Shown: one piece after another, positions 33,201-44,200 of the stretch
Layout: the number at the start of each line of letters is the position of its first letter
How positions within the stretch are numbered: the stretch's first letter is position 1
Assembly: GCF_033118175.1 (NCBI RefSeq)
Contig: NC_083711.1
Location: 49,548,001-49,612,000 of the forward strand
From: Dama dama
Taxonomy: Eukaryota > Chordata > Mammalia > Artiodactyla > Cervidae
Reading direction: 5' to 3'
Length of the DNA: 64,000 nucleotides
Translations under genes and position numbers: made by a program
The notes under the pieces: generated by a model
What the model was told of the DNA's origin: nothing
Seen by the model: only the letters and a program-made list of their open reading frames with translations
Databases searched by the model: none

Positions 33201-33958
33201 AATTTTTTGGCTTTTCAAAAGTTTATTACATCTACATTTAAAAAGTCACTGCCTCTTTTTAAAACCCTGAATGTCTGGTCTAAAAATAGTAGTAAAAAAA
33301 AAAAAAAATAGTAGTACCACTTAACTGGCACCACATTACTATGCAAAATGCTCTATCGTATAAGACACAATCAGGTAAATTATTAACATCTATAAAGTCA
33401 AAGAAAAGACAGCACCATCAAGTTTTTCCTTTTTTTTTTTTTTTTTAACTTACAGATCCTTCCAATTGCTTTGGAATAGATTTCTTCCTTCCATGAGAAA
33501 GGGAACTCTCTGATCTGTCATTTTCACCTTTTTCTGTATCTTCAGATGTAGACAGTGCATCTGAGCCTTGAGGAAACGTCTTCTGATCTCCCTTTCTAAA
33601 GCAAAAGAATGGGCTCCAGACTCAGACAGATAAGGATTTTGATTTCTTCTCCACCTATGATGAGTCATATAAACTAAGCAAATTCTCAAGGGCTCATTTT
33701 TCAAATACTGTTTCTGTGGTCAGGAACCTGGGAGTGGCTTTGAAAGAGGGGTTTCTAACTTGAGGTTACTCATACAACTACCTTCAAAATGCTGGTCAGT
33801 GCTGTGGTCATCTGAAAACCAGACACAGAGCTAGATCTGCTTTTAGAATGGCTCACTCATATAGCTAGCAAGTTAGTGCTGACTGCTGGCCTCAGCGGAC
33901 TTTCCCAGAAAGTCCTCGTATGTATCATGGTTGGCTGTCTTCATAGGGTGCATGTTCC
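33201..33958. other. Intergenic with A- and T-runs
   Basis: A-run at about 33295-33308 flanked by duplicated AATAGTAGTA, and a T-run at about 33430-33446. No gene. Confidence 0.35.
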
Positions 33959-33962
33959 ACTG

Positions 33963-34015
33963 TATTTGATCAGAACAGTGGCAGTGTCATATAACTCAGC
34001 CTAATAGACTAAACT
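33963..34015. repeat. Diverged direct repeat, copy 2
   Basis: GTATTTGATCAGAACAGTGG with CAGTGTCATAT following; see copy 1 at 31628-31680. Confidence 0.45.
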
Positions 34016-34261
34016 TGAGTTTATATTTCAAAATTTAAATAAGCATTTAAAGTTAATTTTTGTAGTGAGTTAACAAATAACCATTCTTGATTGTGTGTTG
34101 GAGGTTGTGGTCTTTTAAAAAAATTTATTGTATTATTTAATTTATTTATTATTAATATTTATTTGGCCGCACTGGGTCTTCGTTGCCGTGTCTGTGCTCT
34201 GTCTAGTTGTGGTGAGTGGGGGCCACTCTGTCGCCCTGCATGGGCTTCTCTTGTTGTGGAA

Positions 34262-34799
34262 TGTTGGTCCTTTAATGGACCGGAGCCTGGTGGTGTGGAG
34301 TCGACGATGAGAAAGTGAAAGAAGGAAAGAGGCTAATATTCCCTGGGTTATGCAGCCAGCTTTCTTTCGTGTTCCAGGGAATCAGCCAGAAAGAGAGAGA
34401 GAGAAAGAAAGAAAGAAAGACACGGGGACCCAAGCTCTGATGGAGCAAAGGTGTTTTAATCAACATGGCGTGGGCATATATACTGTCTTACAAGGTAGTT
34501 ATTCTCAGCAAAGATAAAGATTAAAATTCCAGGCTTACAAAACATAAGGCGATCCCTATTAAAGAGAGAGGGTTGTAAACAATCACTTTTACTGTAATGG
34601 TTCATAAGAAGGAAGAGGGTACTTATCACCGTATTGAAAAACTAATGAAGGAAATGCCTGGATTCCTCAGCCCAGGGAAAGGCGTGCCTCTCCTCTTAAT
34701 TCCTGAATATTCAGGAATTAATAAGGAACAGAGGATTCATGTCAGATCCAAAACAGCACACAGGAAGCCTCCTGTGAAATGCTTCCAGACAGTGGGACA
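34262..34799 (-). mobile_element. Solo endogenous retrovirus LTR (ERV2/betaretrovirus-like), antisense
   Basis: 538 bp bounded by TG...CA and inserted in the CHR SINE. No gag, pol or env sequence is attached, so it is a solo LTR. On the minus strand there is a TATA-like TATATA (34472-34479 region) and an ATTAAA-type signal close to it, with a pyrimidine-rich R/U5-like part (TTTCTTTCTTTCTTTCTCTC) after. It carries a perfect 26-bp palindrome at 34696-34721. No clean target-site duplication was found. Family name uncertain; a bovine BTLTR-type element is likely. Confidence 0.7.
34699..34716. promoter_or_regulatory. Heat-shock-element-like array in solo LTR
   Basis: TTCCTGAATATTCAGGAA reads TTC-nn-GAA-nn-TTC-nn-GAA: four alternating HSF pentamer cores with exact spacing, at the centre of a perfect 26-bp palindrome (34696-34721). 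Activity is not shown by sequence alone. Confidence 0.55.
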
Positions 34800-34905
34800 C
34801 AGGCTCTAGGGAGCGTGGGCTTCAGTAGCTCTGGTCCAGGGGCTTAGCTGCACCGAAGCCTGTGGAATCCTCCTGAACCAGGCATCGAACCAGGGTGGTG
34901 GTCTC

Positions 34906-35284
34906 TTTAAGCAGTATGATTGCTTTGATGTTTCATAGAAAACTTTCAACGTTTATTTTGAAACATTAGTCTACTGACCATATTTATCTATATTAATTTC
35001 CCCCAGAGGCCATGATTTTGAAGCTTGAATTTTTATATATCAAGTGAAATGGGAAATGAATTTAAGGGGAGAAACAATTTTGTAAAAAAAAAATTGCCAT
35101 GCATTTATCTGGATGGCCATTTATGGCCTTTATGATACATAAAATTTTAGTTGGAAGGAAAAAAATGGAAACATTTTATTGAGAAAGTCTGATATCTCAG
35201 TTGAAACATCCTTTAAGTGATTTTGGTTTCTGAGGAACTGCAGTTACTGAAGCCTTGTCTTTTCTTTTTTTCATGGTAATTAAG
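34906..35284. other. Intergenic, nothing recognised
   Basis: AT-rich, no gene. Confidence 0.35.
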
Positions 35285-35289
35285 CATAG

Positions 35290-35372
35290 TCGAATTTATT
35301 TTTTTATTTTTTTCCATTTATTTTTATTAGTTGGAGGCTAATTACTTTACAATATTGTGGTGGTGCCTTGTA
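35290..35372 (-). mobile_element. Bovid L1 3' end fragment, antisense
   Basis: TTTTTATTAGTTGGAGGCTA and TTACTTTACAATATTGTGG are the bovid L1 3' end in reverse, cut short. Confidence 0.75.
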
Positions 35373-36469
35373 TTTTCTGCAGCTACATTTAAGGGAGTTG
35401 TTTCCTTTGATTTTTTAAAAAAATTTACCAAAACCCCAAAATTGGCAGGAGAGAAAGGCAGCAAGAAGTTCCTGGGACAATGCAACATCCGGGAGAAACA
35501 AGGAAATGTTTACTTTGGAGCGCCCCCCGCCCCAGCCCCAGGTCTTACAACAATTCAACAATTGAGTTCAACAATTCAAGCCCAGTGTCTCCCTCCTCCC
35601 CCGCCTCCCTTACTTCTTCCTCCTGGGACCCTAACATCCTACTTTCCCTGACTTCCCTGTGATCTGAGGCTGGCGTCCCTCTTCACATGATCATCTGGCC
35701 CCAAACCATAGCCTGGCGGGGGACCCCTCCATTGCTGCCCGTCTCCAAACAGCTCCATCCTCTGCCTTCTGCCCTAGTAACGCTGCCTTGCTCTCTGTTT
35801 TCTTTCCATCTACTTTCTTTCTCACTGCCTCTGCTCTAGGGTCAGGCTGGTTCTCTCTTGGGCCATTACAGAGGTTTCTAATCGCCTCTGGGCCCCTGAG
35901 TCTCACCTCCTCTGACCTGCTCCTGGATTAATTTTGCCCGTCCCAAATTCCTTCATGTTCATTCAATGTTTATTAAATAAAGACCAAGGGTGCCAGTCTG
36001 TCACTGGAGGTGCAGCACCCAAAGGCACCAAGTTACCGCTTACATTTAATGTTAGCATCTTCCCTTGACTATCCGAAAAGGGACTCTCTTTTTTCATCTG
36101 ACTTCTGTTCTTAATTCTTTGCTCATGTTGGTCCCTCTTCCAAGAAATGCTGTGAGTTGAAACCTCACTCATTTTGGGGGGTCTATCTCAGATGTCACCT
36201 TCTTTTGCAAAGATTTTCCTGATGACCTTACTTTTCCCTTCACTAGATATTGTCTTTCTTTTTAGGATATTCACTGAAGTTAACTTTGTATCCCTCATAT
36301 TTAACCATAATCAGTTTCTTTTAATATAGTGTGTACTTACCTTATCATTCTTTCAGGATTATAATGTACTTGAAAGGTCAGACACAATCATTCATCTTTT
36401 GCTTGCACTAACGCCTAGCCACGGTTTTAGCAAGTAATTGGACTTCAATTTAAAAAAAAAAAAAAATTG
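35373..36469. other. Intergenic upstream of NFKBIZ
   Basis: Pyrimidine-rich tract near 35585-35640. No gene. The 106-codon open frame 35331-35651 begins inside an L1 tail and is not convincing. Confidence 0.4.
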
Positions 36470-36800
36470 GGCTTCCTCGGTGGCTCAGTCGGTACAGAAT
36501 CTGCCTGAGATGAGGGAGACCTGGGTTCAGTTCCTGGGTTGGGAAGATTCCCATGGAGGAGGAATAGATTACCCACGCCAGTATTCTTGGGCTTCCTGGG
36601 CGGCTCAGTTGGTAAAGAATCCACCTGTAATGAGGGAGACCTGGGTTCGATCCCTGGGTTGGGAAGAGCCACTGGAGAAGGGAATGGCTGCCCACTCCAG
36701 CATTCTTGCCTGGGGAATTCCCATTGACAGAGGCGCATGGTGGGATGCAGTCCATAGAGACCCGAAGAGTCATCCACGACTGAGTGCCTCAGCGCAGTAC
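36470..36800 (+). mobile_element. Bov-tA SINE with duplicated head
   Basis: GGGCTTCCTCGGTGGCTCAG begins a first head and partial body that stops at CCAGTATTCTTG. A second head (GGGCTTCCTGGGCGGCTCAG, 36590) then begins a full Bov-tA unit to ATCCACGACTGAGTGCC. A-runs lie on both sides (36451-36466 and 36801-36816). Confidence 0.9.
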
Positions 36801-36816
36801 AAAAAAAAAAAAAAAA

Positions 36817-37099
36817 GCTGTGTAACTCCACTGAAGTATTTTTAAGACAGGAAAGAGCAAAGTTCCTGTGTTTATCCGACACAGTGGACACTTAGGCAAC
36901 ATAAATGTAAATACAGACAGATACAGGCATGTATATTTATCACTCTGCTAAGACGTCTGTGTCTCAGGACTGAAGGATACAGGGGTGTAGGCCAATGCTT
37001 TTTTTCCCAGTCGGCACCAAAAATGTTGCCCAGATTATAATTTGAGGACGGAAAAATGGCTTCAACATCTCTTTCCGTCTGGGATTGGAGACCCGGCCA
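36817..37099. other. Sequence before the NFKBIZ CpG island
   Basis: No gene or repeat. GC content rises sharply after about 37080. Confidence 0.4.
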
Positions 37100-38230
37100 A
37101 AGGCATGTTGGCAAACGCTAAGTTGGGCAGAGGCGGGCCCGTGTGCACCTCCCGGCGGCGCCGGGGTCGGGGCTGGCGCGGGGTCGGGCGCTGGGCGGCC
37201 GGAGGGCTGCGTGGCGCGTTTCTGCCGGCACTTCCTACTCCGCGGAACCGGGCCGACCAGTTCCCAACGCCGCCTCCGGCCTCTTAGCCCCGCTTTGCGG
37301 GCCAGGCCCACGTCGCGCGCCCTCCTCCCCGGCGCCGAGGCAGAGCCGGTCCGGGCCTCTCTCGGCGGGCGGCCCGGGCGGGGGGCCCCAGGGCAGGGGA
37401 CGCGGGCCGGAAGGCGGGAGACCGCCCCCCGGCCGGGTTTCTAGGTGAAGGGCAGGAAAACAACCGGCCGGGCGGGCGGGGCGAGGGCGGAGGGCACACG
37501 TTGCTTCATCCTGTACATTTTACTGGAAACCGGGCGCATCCGGAGGAGGGGCCGGGAGGCGGTCCCGACGCCGCCAATGGCCCCGCGCGGCGCGGGAGGC
37601 CGGCGAGGCGGGGACCCCGTCTCTCCGCCCCTGGGCTCGAACGCCGGTTAAATAGTGGGGCGCTCCGGGTCCGCGCCCGTGCCCGCGCCGCCCTCCCTCC
37701 GACACCCGGACCCCCTTGGAGCTAGTGCCACAGCCACAAGCGGGAGGCAGCCGCGCGCAGCGAGCCGGGGGCGCAGCCGTCTGGGGTCCCCGAGCGCCGA
37801 GCCCGGGAGCATGATCGTGGACAAGCTGCTGGACGACAGCCGCGGCGGAGAGGGGCTGCTGGACGCGGCCGGCGACTGCGGCCTCATGACCAGCCCGCTC
37901 AACCTGGCCTACTTCTGCGGCCCGTCGCCGCCCGCCGCCGCCCCCGGCGCCTGCGACGGGGGCTGCTCGGCGTCCGGGCCCTCGGCGCCAGGCTCGCCCG
38001 GCTCTGACTCCTCCGACTTCTCCTCCGCCTCGTCCGTGTCCTCCTGCGGGGCGGTCGAGTCCCGGCCGAGAGGCGGCGCCCGCGCCGAGCGGCTGCAAGG
38101 TACCCACCGGCCCCGGCGGGGCGACCCCCGGACCCCCGTCGGCCCGCGCCCGGGGAGCGGGGTGGTCTGGGCTGCCCGGATGTGAAGTACCCCGGCCAGA
38201 GTGTAGCGGGGGTTCTGCGCCTGCCTTCGC
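37100..38230. promoter_or_regulatory. NFKBIZ: CpG island covering NFKBIZ promoter and exon 1
   Basis: Very GC- and CpG-rich by eye, against an AT-rich background, and free of repeats. A CCAAT box at 37574-37578 and a TATA-like TTAAATA at 37648-37654 suggest transcription starting near 37680 and a 5' UTR of about 130 nt. I did not find an exact kappaB consensus within it on reading both strands. Confidence 0.85.
37811..38099 (+). CDS. NFKBIZ: NFKBIZ coding exon 1
   Basis: 289 nt, ATG in good context (A at -3). It encodes residues 1-96 and the first base of codon 97: MIVDKLLDDSRGGEGLL, LMTSPLNLAYF, a Pro/Ala run and a Ser-rich GSDSSDFSSASSVSSC stretch. The donor follows GGCTGCAAG. Confidence 0.95.
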
Positions 38231-41200
38231 GGCGGTGCATGATCACACTGGTCGTCATTCTTAGGTCACGACTGGATGCCTTGCCCTGTGCTGGGCGTTT
38301 AATATCCCTCGATGCCCTTTGACCGTCTGTGAAAGCCGGCTGCCATCGGCTGGCCTGTTAGCTGGAAACACACGGCTCTGATATGGGGGTGGGGGGTGTA
38401 GAAATGGGCCACCTTGGCTTTTCTCTTTGTTTTCTTCTTTTAAAAAACACCTTTATTAAGCTATAATCCACATACTCTGGCGAGGTTTTGGAGCCGATGT
38501 AGGTGTACCTTTTTCTCGTGGCTGTTTTAGTGAAAGGCTGTAGCGGGCAATAAGGGTTTGAGTGCAAGGTTGAAGGTCTTGATTTATTTCTTCCTACGTA
38601 CGTTATCTGTGAAAATTTTTACGTAGAAGGACTTTATAAAGAAAAGAAACGGATATTATCAAGATGTGAGACGAAGCTGGGCTGAAAACCAACGTACACC
38701 TTGAGTTTGATTTTCCGAAGCCTGCCCCGAATTTCTGCGGTCTTGTTTTTGTTTTCTGTGTTTTAGAGTGGTTGAGTTGTATGTAGCAGAGAAAGGCGTA
38801 ATGTTTCCGGTCGTCCGCTGTGAATTGTTCGTTTCTTTTCTTAATGAACGGAGTTGCATAATTTGGGGGAAAACAGGATGCCACTGTGGGTAAACCAAAG
38901 AACGTCTCGATAATCTCACATTTTGGAAAATGTAATCAGCATGTTTTAAAGAACGTTCCCTTTCAGGTGTTCCCCGCTGCTAGCCATTCCTGTTTTGGTT
39001 GCGTTTTAAAGTGTGATTTGTCATTTTCATTTAAAAAAGTGATTCAAACCGCTCGACTTTATAAATGCTTTCTGTATTTTGAGTGTGCAGTAAATGCTAA
39101 AATTGTGTGTTTATGTAAACCTTTTCCCCCCTCCTCATTTGGCCTTCATCTGGCTGAAACTATTTTACTAGTTCTTTGGTTTACCATAGGGGATTTCTGA
39201 AACTGAATTTTTCTCCTTGTGACGTTGAATTTTTAACTCTGTCATTCCAGAGAGATGCTGTGTTAGATTCTGGCAAAGTATTTCTGGACTTAAACGTAAA
39301 GCTGGCTGTTTAATTTACCCTTTCATTGAGTTGTTTCTCTCATATGTTTGATTACACACACACATATATATATATGTTTAAATTATGCCTTGTTTTTTTT
39401 CCCATTTTACTTTTTCTACTCTCGGTGTAATTGCTGAATTATTCATTTCCTGATCTGTGTGTGTTTACTCTGTGTTCAGCTCATCCCAAGAGGTTGTGAC
39501 ATGGTAGTGGTCAGAGTGGAATGCTCTACTCATGGGCTACGTTTTAAAGTGTATTTGAAGCTTAAATATGAAATGAGATTATTTCCTTTTTACTTAGAAG
39601 GCCTATGTGAGCAATTCTGTAAACAGTCGGTGAGGGGAAATCCTGTGTGTGTATATGAAAATGTGTTTAAGCTTAGTGAATTTAAAGCAGCTTTCTTGGC
39701 ATAGCTGAACTGAGGGAAGTAATAAACTAAGACTATTAATTGTTAGGCTTTGGTAAATTGTTTTGTGCCTTCTTAGGTGAGTGGAATTGATAGACTTTAA
39801 AATTTCTGTGTGGGCAGAAACCCTTTGGTTTGGAAAGCTAAAAATTCATCATTTAGCCATTGCTCTCCCAGGTTTTTTTTTCTTTTCTTTTCTTTTTTTT
39901 GCTCTTCCAGGTTTTAAAAAAATCTAGAATAATTACAGATTTACGAGAGTCAGGGTGGCAAAATCTGCAGTCTTCTCTCATGCGTATTTAGGGCTGAGAG
40001 ACAGAGAACTAATTTGGGTTTATCCCTTGTTTCTGGGGACCCCTGAAATGACATTTTTATGAGCTTTAATTCCTTAGGGTGCCTGGTGGGGAAAGGTATC
40101 AGGCAACGTAGAATCCTTCAGTAGGGCTGGGGGCTGACATTGCAAGGTCATCGGCCGGGGTGAATTGAAGAGGCTTTGTGGTCTGTCAGTTGGGAACTTT
40201 ATCACGTTGGACAGCTGTGCGTTTGAAGTTACTAATATTCATGTCTTTGAAGACACTCACTTGGGATATGTTTTTGTTTTTATCAGTTGAGCCCCATATG
40301 GGGGTTGTAAGGCAGCAGAGAGGACCCTTTCAAGGTGTTCGTGTGAAGAACTCGGTGAAGGAACTCCTGTTGCACATCCGAAGTCATAAACAGAAGGCTT
40401 CCGGACAAGCTGTCGATGATTTTAAGGTGGCACCTAATCTTATTTGTTTTGGGTTGGGTGGCAGGGGGTCAGTCTGTTAGGGTTATTACTTTCATAGACC
40501 ACAGAGCACAAAGGACAGAGAGCATGTTTGTCCTGCTCTCTGCTAGATTCCTGTCGCTGGGCCCAGCGCTGGGCACTTGGCATGTGTGCAAGAGAGATTT
40601 AATGAATGTGTAAATGAAGGCAAGTTAGGGGCAAGGAAATTAATGTGGTTCAGTTAAATGGAACATTTTGATTAGAAAGGGAAAACTTAAGTGGCCTTAT
40701 TAATTTTATCTTGACCCAGGTTGAACGAGGTGAAAATGCAAATGGGGGAAGTTGTAAGGTCAGATGGAAATTAACATAGAAAAGAAATACTGTTAGAATG
40801 ATGTAGCATAGGTTCATGGCAAACCACAAAGAGTGGTAGAGATATCTGTTTATTGATATATGTTAATCAGGAAACCATTTATCACAAACTAAATTGGAAA
40901 TGTTTTTTTTCCTTATAGAACCAAGGTGTGAACAGAGAGCAATTCACAGGTAAGGGTTACCTCTATTTATAATATTATGGAGGCTCTAGGGTAAAATAGT
41001 ACACTGTGATTAGGGGCAAAATTTTGTGAAGTAAAATGGTCACAGATTCCATGTTCCTTTCTCAGGTACAGAAGTGAAGAACACAGTATCATATAGTGGG
41101 AAAAGGAAAGGCTCTGATCCTCTGTCTGATGGACCAGCTTGCAAAAGATCAGCCTTGTTACATACCCAGTTTTTGGTATGTATCTCACTGTTTTCCTCTG

Positions 41201-44200
41201 AATACCCTTCAGAAATTATTTTTGGAATAATTTTGGAAGAGAATGTGCAACTTCCTTTTTCTTGCTTTCCAGACACCGCCTCAAACACCCACACCCGCGG
41301 AGAGCATGGAAGATGTCCATCACAGCGACTCCAAGCAGGACAGCTGTGCCGATCTGCTTCAGAACATTATCAACATCAAGAACGAATGCAGCCCGGTCTC
41401 CCTGAACACTGTCCAAGTTAGCTGGATGAGCCCCGTGGAGGTCCCTCAGGGGTCCCCCCACGAGCAGTGTCGGGAGCTCCACAGAGGGCCGGTCTTCTCT
41501 CCACCTCAGAAATACCAGCCCTTCCAAGTCGGCAGCTCCCCACACGTGATGGATCAGGCTCCCGTGTACCAGTATTCACCACAGAACCCGAGCGTGCAGC
41601 CGCCGCCCCAGCACTACGCCCACGGTCCAGCCCTGGAATACAGCCCTTATTCCAGAACTGCCCAGTCCCCCAGCTATGAGCCACACTTGTTTGGTCGAGA
41701 ACCACAGTTCTGCCCGGACCAGAGTTTTGCACCCCTCCTAAGTGATCCCCGGGAATCTGAGAATATTGCCGTTCCCCCTCAGACTGTTCCCAGCGTTCAG
41801 CAGCCAATTGACACCCACCTACAGAATTTCAACCTGATGCCACCAGGCACCTGTGAGGCCCTGGCAAGGCCGGATGCAGGCTCTGCCCCTTTAAGCATGC
41901 CGCTGCCCTTCCCGAACCTCGGCGGAAATCCAATGAACACCACACAGTTAGGGAAATCATTTTTTCAGTGGCAAGTAGAGCAGGAAGAAAACAAATTGGC
42001 GAATATCTCCCAAGACCAGTTTCTTTCAAAGGATGCAGATGGTGACACGTAAGTATATCCTTTTATGTCACTGACCTAATTTGGTAAGCCTTGGTTGTTG
42101 GCCAAGGTGGGCACAGGGGTATGCCAACTTATGTCTGAGTAAGTGATTGGCTAATCTAGGTGACTAGTGGAAGCAGAACGATAGCTCATATTTCAATGAA
42201 GAGTTTTCTTTATGGGTTTTTTTTTTTTCCCCCTGGTTGAACAAATTACCTGTTCCAAATTAGTAAAAATGTATTTGGCCTCTTTAAATAATTGATTTTG
42301 AAAGATTAGCACAGATTATGTCTGTAGAGCAGTCAGTTAGATCATAGTTGGTTTCAACCGTGAGTTGATTTGTAGGTTGATTACGGATCTGTCCTCACAT
42401 CTTTGTGAACCTGGGCAAATTGTTTAAGCTCTCTGTACCTTAGTTTCTGGGCATGTAAAATGGTACTATCTTCCCCATTGGGATTTGATGAACATTAAAA
42501 ATGTTGGATTTAATGCAATCAACATGGTACTTGGCGTACTTCTTTCTGGTAACCTACTTCATCTTGTCACACAGATGGGTATTGTCAGCATAGCAGAAAA
42601 GACAAATTATGCTCTGTACTGTTTCATTTTTCATGCTGTTTATGGGATTCAGGAGATAGTGAAGGATAGATAAGCCTGGCAAGCTGCTGTCCATGTCACA
42701 CAGTTTAGCAATGGAATAGCAATAGTAGCAGCTGTTTCATTTGAGTATACCAGCACATCAAGAAAGGGGCTAAAGGAAGAATTTTTTTTAAAAGATAAGC
42801 TCAGTGAAATCAGAAATAATTTACCTCTTTTCCTTTTCTTTCCCCCAGGTTCCTGCATATTGCTGTTGCCCAAGGGAGAAGGGCTCTTTCCTATGTCCTT
42901 GCAAGAAAGATGAATGCGCTTCACATGCTAGATATTAAAGAGCACAATGGACAGGTGAGGATGTTTTCTTTTTTAAGTAATTTTTTAACTGGAGGGAAAT
43001 AGCTTTCAATGTACTGAAGTCTTTACAGGAGGCTTCAGTACTTCTTGAGCCTTCCTCCCCTCCCCCAGGTAAGGATCTCAACAGAGGGACATGGCAAAGG
43101 TGTGGTCAAGATGATAGCTGGTCTCATATTCCAGTGTAGATTATTTCAGAGTTCCAGACCAAAAGAGTTGAGTTAATATTAACTTTGGGATGTTGACTTT
43201 GTCACTGCCAACCTTGAAGTTATTAACGTTAACTTTGTAGTCATTTGACCAGAGACTTAAGGAGGTGTAATAAAGCCTCACCCTAAGCTTATTTTAGTTT
43301 CCTTGTATGACAGTATCCTACAGCTTATTAATAGGATTTATTTTTTCTATGTGGGTCTTTTCCCCTTCAGTCCTAGTTTAGGTTCATATTCCTTGTTGTG
43401 ATAGTTTTATAATTTTCAAAACATCTATTTTTTTCCCTCTGCACGTCCTCAGAGTGCCTTCCAGGTGGGAGTGGCCGCCAATCAACACCTCATCGTGCAG
43501 GACCTCGTGACCCTCGGGGCGCAGGTGAACACCACCGACTGCTGGGGGAGGACGCCCCTGCACGTGTGTGCCGAGAAGGGCCACTCCCAGGTGCTTCAGG
43601 TAAGAGGCCGCAAGCCAGGCCCCCATGACCACAGGGCCACAGGGGCAGGGCTTAGAAACCAGAAGCTGGGTGCAGGTTGCCTGTTGCAATACTGTCTTCT
43701 GAGTGGACCTGTTCCTTTCTTGGGACACTTGTAGATAAGTATTTGGGAGCACTTGTCTTGTGCTGAGTTAAAAGTCTACTTTTAAATCCTGCAGGCAATT
43801 CAGAAGGGAGCAGCAGGGAGCAACCAGTTTGTGGATCTGGAGGCAACTAACTATGATGGTAAGCAGTGGGCATGTTACTGGGTGAAGAAGCATTCAGAGT
43901 GCGGGGCCCTGTAGTTCCAAGGGCATTAAGTTCAATACCAAGAAGGAAGGGAGTTAATGAAAGCTCAAATATTCTACAGATAAAGTTAGCGCTAAGACCC
44001 AATGGAGGAACTCCTCAGATTTCCCTAGTGGTTCTTGTGGAGCCCATACACAGGTCACATAGATGCTACCCCCAAGGTGAGTAATTACAGAACAACTAAA
44101 AGAGTTGATGGGAGGCTTGACCTCTGCTTTCTTAAACTTTTTTCTAGGCCTGACCCCTCTACACTGCGCAGTCTTAGCCCACAATGCTGTGGTGCACGAA

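Larger units (their letters stand above)
34120..34905 (-). mobile_element. CHR-type SINE, antisense, split by a solo LTR
   Basis: Left part: ATTTGGCCGCACTGGGTCTTC to CTTCTCTTGTTGTGGA (ends 34261). Right part (34800 on): AGGCTCTAGGGAGCGTGGGC to AACCAGGCATCGAACCAGGG. The two halves join to the ordinary CHR body once the LTR is removed. Confidence 0.85.

Noticed and set aside
35331..35651. 106-codon open frame upstream of NFKBIZ
   Set aside because: Starts inside an L1 tail and ends in a low-complexity Pro/Leu run.
37520..38258. Long antisense open frames across NFKBIZ exon 1 (195 and 119 codons)
   Set aside because: High-GC shadow of the exon on the other strand; translation is Gly/Arg/Ala-rich without a domain.
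43384..43752. Antisense 122-codon frame over NFKBIZ exon 7
   Set aside because: Reverse reading of an established exon.
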